Of a stretch of DNA of 64,000 bases, positions 60,664 through 64,000 are shown one piece after another. The position numbers and the translations under genes are program-made. Numbering within the stretch: position 1 is the stretch's first letter; the number at the start of each line of letters is the position of its first letter. A model generated the notes under the pieces. That model saw only the letters and a list, made by a program, of their open reading frames with translations, had not been told where the DNA came from and did not search any database. Source of the stretch: Streptomyces sp. NBC_00510 (lineage in GTDB: Bacteria > Actinomycetota > Actinomycetes > Streptomycetales > Streptomycetaceae); NCBI GenBank assembly GCA_036013505.1, contig CP107851.1, forward strand, positions 2,294,001 to 2,358,000, in the 5' to 3' direction.

Positions 60664-61179
60664 CTACCTGGCAGGCCACCGGGTGAACCGGCGGGATGCC
60701 GGCTCGAGGATGGCGGCGTGCCAGCCAGCGCTGACCGAGTCGTGGGCCGTGTCGGCGCAGGCCAGCAGTCGCCACGAGGATGGTGACCAGGCGAACACGG
60801 CGTCCTGGCCGAACCTCCGGCCCAGCGCCCGGGCCTGTGCGTCGTCCATGCCGACCACCGCTGCGCTGATCTCGGCATGGGAGTCGTCCAGGTCGCCTCC
60901 GACGGCCGGCCACCGCTGCAGCCCGCGAAGACTGATGTGATGCAGCAGCTCGTGCTGCGCCCGGAGGTTGGCCTGCGCGGTGGCGTTGCGCCCGCCGGGG
61001 TTGAAGGCTGTGACGATGTGGATCGTTTCCGCGCTATGGAGCGGGTACGGGAGGCCCGACACACCACCTGTGGAGCGTGTGACGCGAATGCTGTGCGCGG
61101 GGAAGGCGATGTCCACGACTGCGTGCAGATAGTGCGACCACGGCGTGAACTGCTGGGTGAAACGAGCAACGGCAGGCAC
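60664..61179 (-). CDS. DUF3293 family protein
   Basis: A 171-residue protein starting at GTG 61179, preceded by AAGGAG. It contains the DUF3293 pattern: IHIVTAFNPGGRNATAQANL near the first third, then LRGLQRWPAVGGDLDDSHAE and FGQDAVFAWSPSSWRLLACA. The family is small, widespread in bacteria and functionally uncharacterised. The 273-base gap to the TPR gene contains no evident terminator, so they may be co-transcribed. Confidence 0.75.
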   Translation of the reverse strand: MPAVARFTQQFTPWSHYLHAVVDIAFPAHSIRVTRSTGGVSGLPYPLHSAETIHIVTAFNPGGRNATAQANLRAQHELLHHISLRGLQRWPAVGGDLDDSHAEISAAVVGMDDAQARALGRRFGQDAVFAWSPSSWRLLACADTAHDSVSAGWHAAILEPASRRFTRWPAR

Positions 61180-61365
61180 AAGGGTCTCCTTCGAAAGGGG
61201 ACCCCCTTACCTGCCGGCAGGGAGATCTACGGGCTCCCGCTGATGCGGGACTATCACAACCGTCAGGTGTTGAGCGCCTGACGATCACAACGTTGCCACA
61301 CGGCCGTGTCCGAAGTCCAGTGACTGCCCGAAAAGAATGATCGCCATTGGTACACACCCGCGGCC
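61180..61365 (+). other. Short divergent promoter region, nothing firm
   Basis: Upstream of the DUF3293 gene and of the rightward small genes. It is less G/C-rich around 61270-61350 and probably contains promoters, but no convincing -35/-10 pairs were found. Confidence 0.3.
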
Positions 61366-61518
61366 ATGGCGTTACTACGGGCGCCGGCGCAGTTCCTTCC
61401 CCAGTTGCCCGCCGAGAACGTGAAGTCGCAGCGGAAGAACCGCTTCGCCGAACTCTCCGGCGCCGAACTCGCCCGGCTGGCGCAGGCGATAGATCCGAGC
61501 GCCTACGCGGCAGGATGA
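61366..61518 (+). CDS. Possible 50-residue protein or gene remnant
   Basis: A short frame from ATG 61366 reading ...LPAENVKSQRKNRFAELSGA... and ending SAYAAG. Third positions are G/C-rich, and KNRFAELSGAELARLAQAID looks like a genuine helical end of a protein. There is no clear ribosome-binding site, so it may be the C-terminal relic of a larger gene. Confidence 0.3.
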   Translation: MALLRAPAQFLPQLPAENVKSQRKNRFAELSGAELARLAQAIDPSAYAAG

Positions 61519-61606
61519 TGCGCGTTAGTGTCCGCGCCCTCCGATAGGTTGCTCGCCTGCCAATACCCGGCGCGGAAAGACGCAAAGAGACGAGAGGAAA
61601 ACCTCC

Positions 61607-62038
61607 TTGCCCGACCACGAGAGCACCGGCGCCATGCCAGGTCCGAAGGCCCACGAACTGGCCCGGTTTTACCTCGACACACTCGAAGACCTCATGGACC
61701 CCAAGGAGTACACGGACCTGCGCGTCCTTACTTTCACCCTGCTCGAGGCAATGACCGAGCCCATCAGCCCGGACGATCCCCCCTCCAAGCGCTACCTGGA
61801 CATCGACCTGACCCCGGCCGTCCACGATGAGTGGCTGACCATCATGGGCATCCTCGGCAGCGGCCGCATGGACCAGCGGATCGTCGAGGTCGGCGACGGC
61901 TCCCGCACTGTCGTGGACAGCGAGACCGCCGACGACCCCGAAGCTCTGCGCACCTTCTGCGCCCAGGTACGAGAGCGGAACCGGCTACGCCAGGAAGAAC
62001 GGGACGCCCTCAAGGGGATAGAGGCCGCCTCCACCTGA
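61607..62038 (+). CDS. Small acidic protein of unknown function
   Basis: A 143-residue soluble protein. TTG 61607 follows GAGAGGAAA with good spacing; ATG 61634 is an internal alternative. It is helical (ELARFYLDTLEDLMDPKEYT; later RTFCAQVRERNRLRQEERDA) with a central DIDLTPAVHDEW segment. I do not recognise a family. It stands alone in front of the IS1380-type element. Confidence 0.55.
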   Translation: MPDHESTGAMPGPKAHELARFYLDTLEDLMDPKEYTDLRVLTFTLLEAMTEPISPDDPPSKRYLDIDLTPAVHDEWLTIMGILGSGRMDQRIVEVGDGSRTVVDSETADDPEALRTFCAQVRERNRLRQEERDALKGIEAAST

Positions 62039-62716
62039 GATGCGCCGATCCCCAGCCCGCGCTCTCCGGCACGCGAGGACCGGATACCGGCCCTGGAAGC
62101 AGTCGACGGTGCCGAAATCCGCCGACCGGGAACGCACCACTGCCGTTTCTCATCGCGCGCAGCCGACGCAGTGGCCGTTCCACCTGCGCGCGGCGGTGGA
62201 CATCGCCACCCTGCCCACACCATACGCATGGCCACCAAGCTCCACCTGGCGGTCAAATAGGCGCTGCCGGTCGCTGCTGATCACGGCCGGGCAGCGAAGC
62301 CTCCCTGGGGCCTCCGTGCTCAGGTGCCACGTTGGTGATGGCGGACGTACGTCATCCCGGCCCAGTACGTTGCTGCCGACGAGGCGGGCGAGGTCGTAGT
62401 CGTGCCGGAAGGCAGCGACTGCCTCCGAGGACGCCTCCCAGTCGATCTTCCTCAGGTGCCCGCGGACACCGTGCTTGCGGAGCAGGTGCTCCGGGAGTTC
62501 TCCACCGTCCGGTTCGTCGTGATGAGGCCGGGGCGCCGACGGGGTCCAGCACAGCAGGTCCACCTTCGGTTCCCCGGCGCGCGCTGGATGTCTGAACCCC
62601 GATCCACCGGCCGGTGATCGGTTCGGGGTGGGGGGAATGCAGAGAGGTGCCCGCTGAGCTGGGATGATGGGAGTTCTCACGCTTCCAGCAGGCCCAACCA
62701 GCAAGGCACCTCGTAG
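62039..62716 (-). other. Region with a possible truncated gene upstream of the IS1380 element
   Basis: About 680 bases without a confident gene. On the minus strand a frame from about 62620 down to 62150 reads plausibly in places (LPEHLLRKHGVRGHLRKIDW) but has no start of its own outside the IS and no recognised domain. It may be the end of a gene interrupted by the element. The left end of the element probably lies within 62630-62710. Confidence 0.3.
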
Positions 62717-64000
62717 ATGCAATCTTCCCATGCTCCGGCAGCGGTCTCGGCCGCGTTCGATGATCCGACTCTGGTGGCGTACGGCGGTCTGGAGTCGCTG
62801 GTCCGGCTGGCCGAGCGGTGCGGGCTGCCGAACCTGCTGGCCGAGCGGGTGCACCTGCCCGCATCCAGGGACGGGGTGGGCGCGTTCCCGGCCGCGAAGG
62901 CCATGGCGTTGATCGGCGGCATGGCGGCGGGCGCGGACAGCATCAACGACCTCGACCGATTGCGGCACGGCGTGATGGACCGCCTGTTCGCCGGCGTGCG
63001 CGCTCCTTCCACCCTCGGCAGTTTCCTGCGGGCCTTCAGCCACGGCCACGTCAAGCAACTGCACGCCGTCGCGAGGCGGTTGCTACCGCAACTGGCCGCG
63101 CACACCCCGCTGCTGTCCGGCGCGCACACCGTCGCCTATGTGGACATCGACGACACCATCCGCCGCACCTACGGCTACGCCAAGCAAGGCGCCGGCTACG
63201 GCTACTCCAAGGTCAAGGGTCTGAACGCGCTGCTGGCGGTGCTCTCCACGCCGCTGGCCGCGCCGGTGATCGCCGCAACCAGGCTGCGCAAGGGAGCTAC
63301 CGCCTCGGTGCGCGGCGCGTCCTCCTTCGCCGCCAAGGCCCTGCGCACCGCGAAGGCGTGCGGCGCGAGCGGCTTGCTGGTCCTGCGGGCGGACTCCGCG
63401 TTCTACGCGAACGAGGTGATCGGCGCCTGCCGGGCCCTGGGCGCCCGGTTCTCCATCACCGCCCGCATGAACACATCGATCAAACGCGCGATCGCCACGA
63501 TCGGCGAAGGAGCCTGGACGCCCATCAAGTACCCCAAGGCGATCTGGGACGAGGAGGGCCAGTGCTGGATCTCCGATGCGGAGATCGCCGAGGTCCCCTA
63601 CACCGCGTTCACCTCCAAGCCGAAGAAGCAGCAGGTCAATGCCCGCCTGATCGTGCGCCGCGTGAAACGCCTCAACCCCGACGGTCACGTCCAGGGCCAG
63701 GGCGAGCTGTTCACGCTCTACCGCTACCACTGCGCGTTCACCGACTCCCCGCTCGGCCTCATCGACGCAGACAAGGACCACCGCCGCCATGCCATCGTGG
63801 AACAGGTGATCGCCGACGCGAAGAGCGGACCACACTGGCCCACCTGCCGTCCGGCGACTTCCAGGCCAATGCCGCCTGGCTCGCCCTGGCCGCGATCACC
63901 CAGAACCTGATACGCGCCATGGGCACCCTGGCCTCCGCGTTCCACGCCAAGGCCACCACCGGCACAATTTGGGCCCAGCTCATCACTGTCCCCGCCCAGA
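62717..64000 (+). pseudogene. IS1380-family transposase, frameshifted and cut by window end
   Basis: The frame from ATG 62717 shows the IS1380 pattern: YGGLESLVRLAERCGLPNLL, the first catalytic Asp in VAYVDIDDTIRRTYGYAKQG, later LLVLRADSAFYANEVI and a C-terminal HAIVEQVIADAKSGP with the glutamate. At 63829-63834 the frame changes: the listed frame ends at 63910 in an atypical tail, while the neighbouring frame reads LAHLPSGDF...AAWLALAAITQN, the expected family C-terminus. Two extra bases (CA) would explain this. The element continues beyond the window. Confidence 0.8.

Noticed and set aside
62150..63064. 304-codon minus-strand frame
   Set aside because: Half of it is antisense to the IS1380 transposase. 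The left part may be a gene remnant but cannot be supported alone.
1..64000. tRNA-linked integration site or conjugation module
   Set aside because: No tRNA-like cloverleaf, integrase, relaxase or FtsK/TraB-type gene was recognised, so a complete integrative conjugative element is not claimed.

Overview
The window is high-GC actinobacterial DNA, almost certainly Streptomyces: strong G/C preference at third codon positions, frequent GTG/TTG starts, ATGA/GTGA-coupled operons, an mce operon and several actinobacterial small-protein families. No tRNA, rRNA or CRISPR array was seen. All function calls come from reading motifs; no database search was run.

Region 1 (1-13.8 kb, core-like). The window opens inside a two-permease, six-Mce lipid/steroid import operon (yrbE pair, mceA-F, two Mce-associated proteins) that ends at a good terminator at 11.2 kb. 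A TnpB-only IS200/IS605-type element sits antisense exactly between mceA and mceB. A secreted sialidase-fold (BNR) protein and a coupled lipoprotein follow.

Region 2 (14.1-22.3 kb, accessory border). An IS5-type element carries a second gene inside its inverted repeats. Next come a kinase-like protein, an unknown protein and a replication-relaxation family protein typical of actinobacterial mobile elements. A small cassette (GntR regulator plus three overlapping small genes) is bounded by about 30-bp inverted repeats.

Region 3 (22.3-57.4 kb, dense defence-type island). In order: a nuclease-helicase of the Schlafen-like DUF2075 type; a DUF499 ATPase, DUF1156 methyltransferase and SNF2/DUF3883 helicase trio resembling DISARM-related arrays; a 971-aa protein with two double-stranded-RNA-binding-like domains around a catalytically degenerate RNase III-like domain, next to a small winged-helix (DUF3320-like) protein; a small gene broken by an in-frame TGA; an internally duplicated protein; a GmrSD-like type IV restriction enzyme; a four-gene operon with a Cas4/RecB-like nuclease and an SF1 helicase; small membrane proteins; a TerD-nuclease fusion; a Rad50-like ATPase with a coupled small helical protein; and a HelD/UvrD-type helicase broken by a frameshift just after its Walker A motif.

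Region 4 (57.4-64 kb). A large TPR protein, a DUF3293 protein, small unknown genes and a frameshifted IS1380-family transposase running off the end.

The best candidates for undescribed systems are the dsRBD/pseudo-RNase III pair (34.6-38.1 kb), the four-gene nuclease-helicase operon (41.7-46.6 kb) and the TerD-nuclease/Rad50-like/HelD neighbourhood (48.6-57.4 kb). Their grouping points to antiviral or anti-plasmid roles, but this is inferred from domains and neighbours only.
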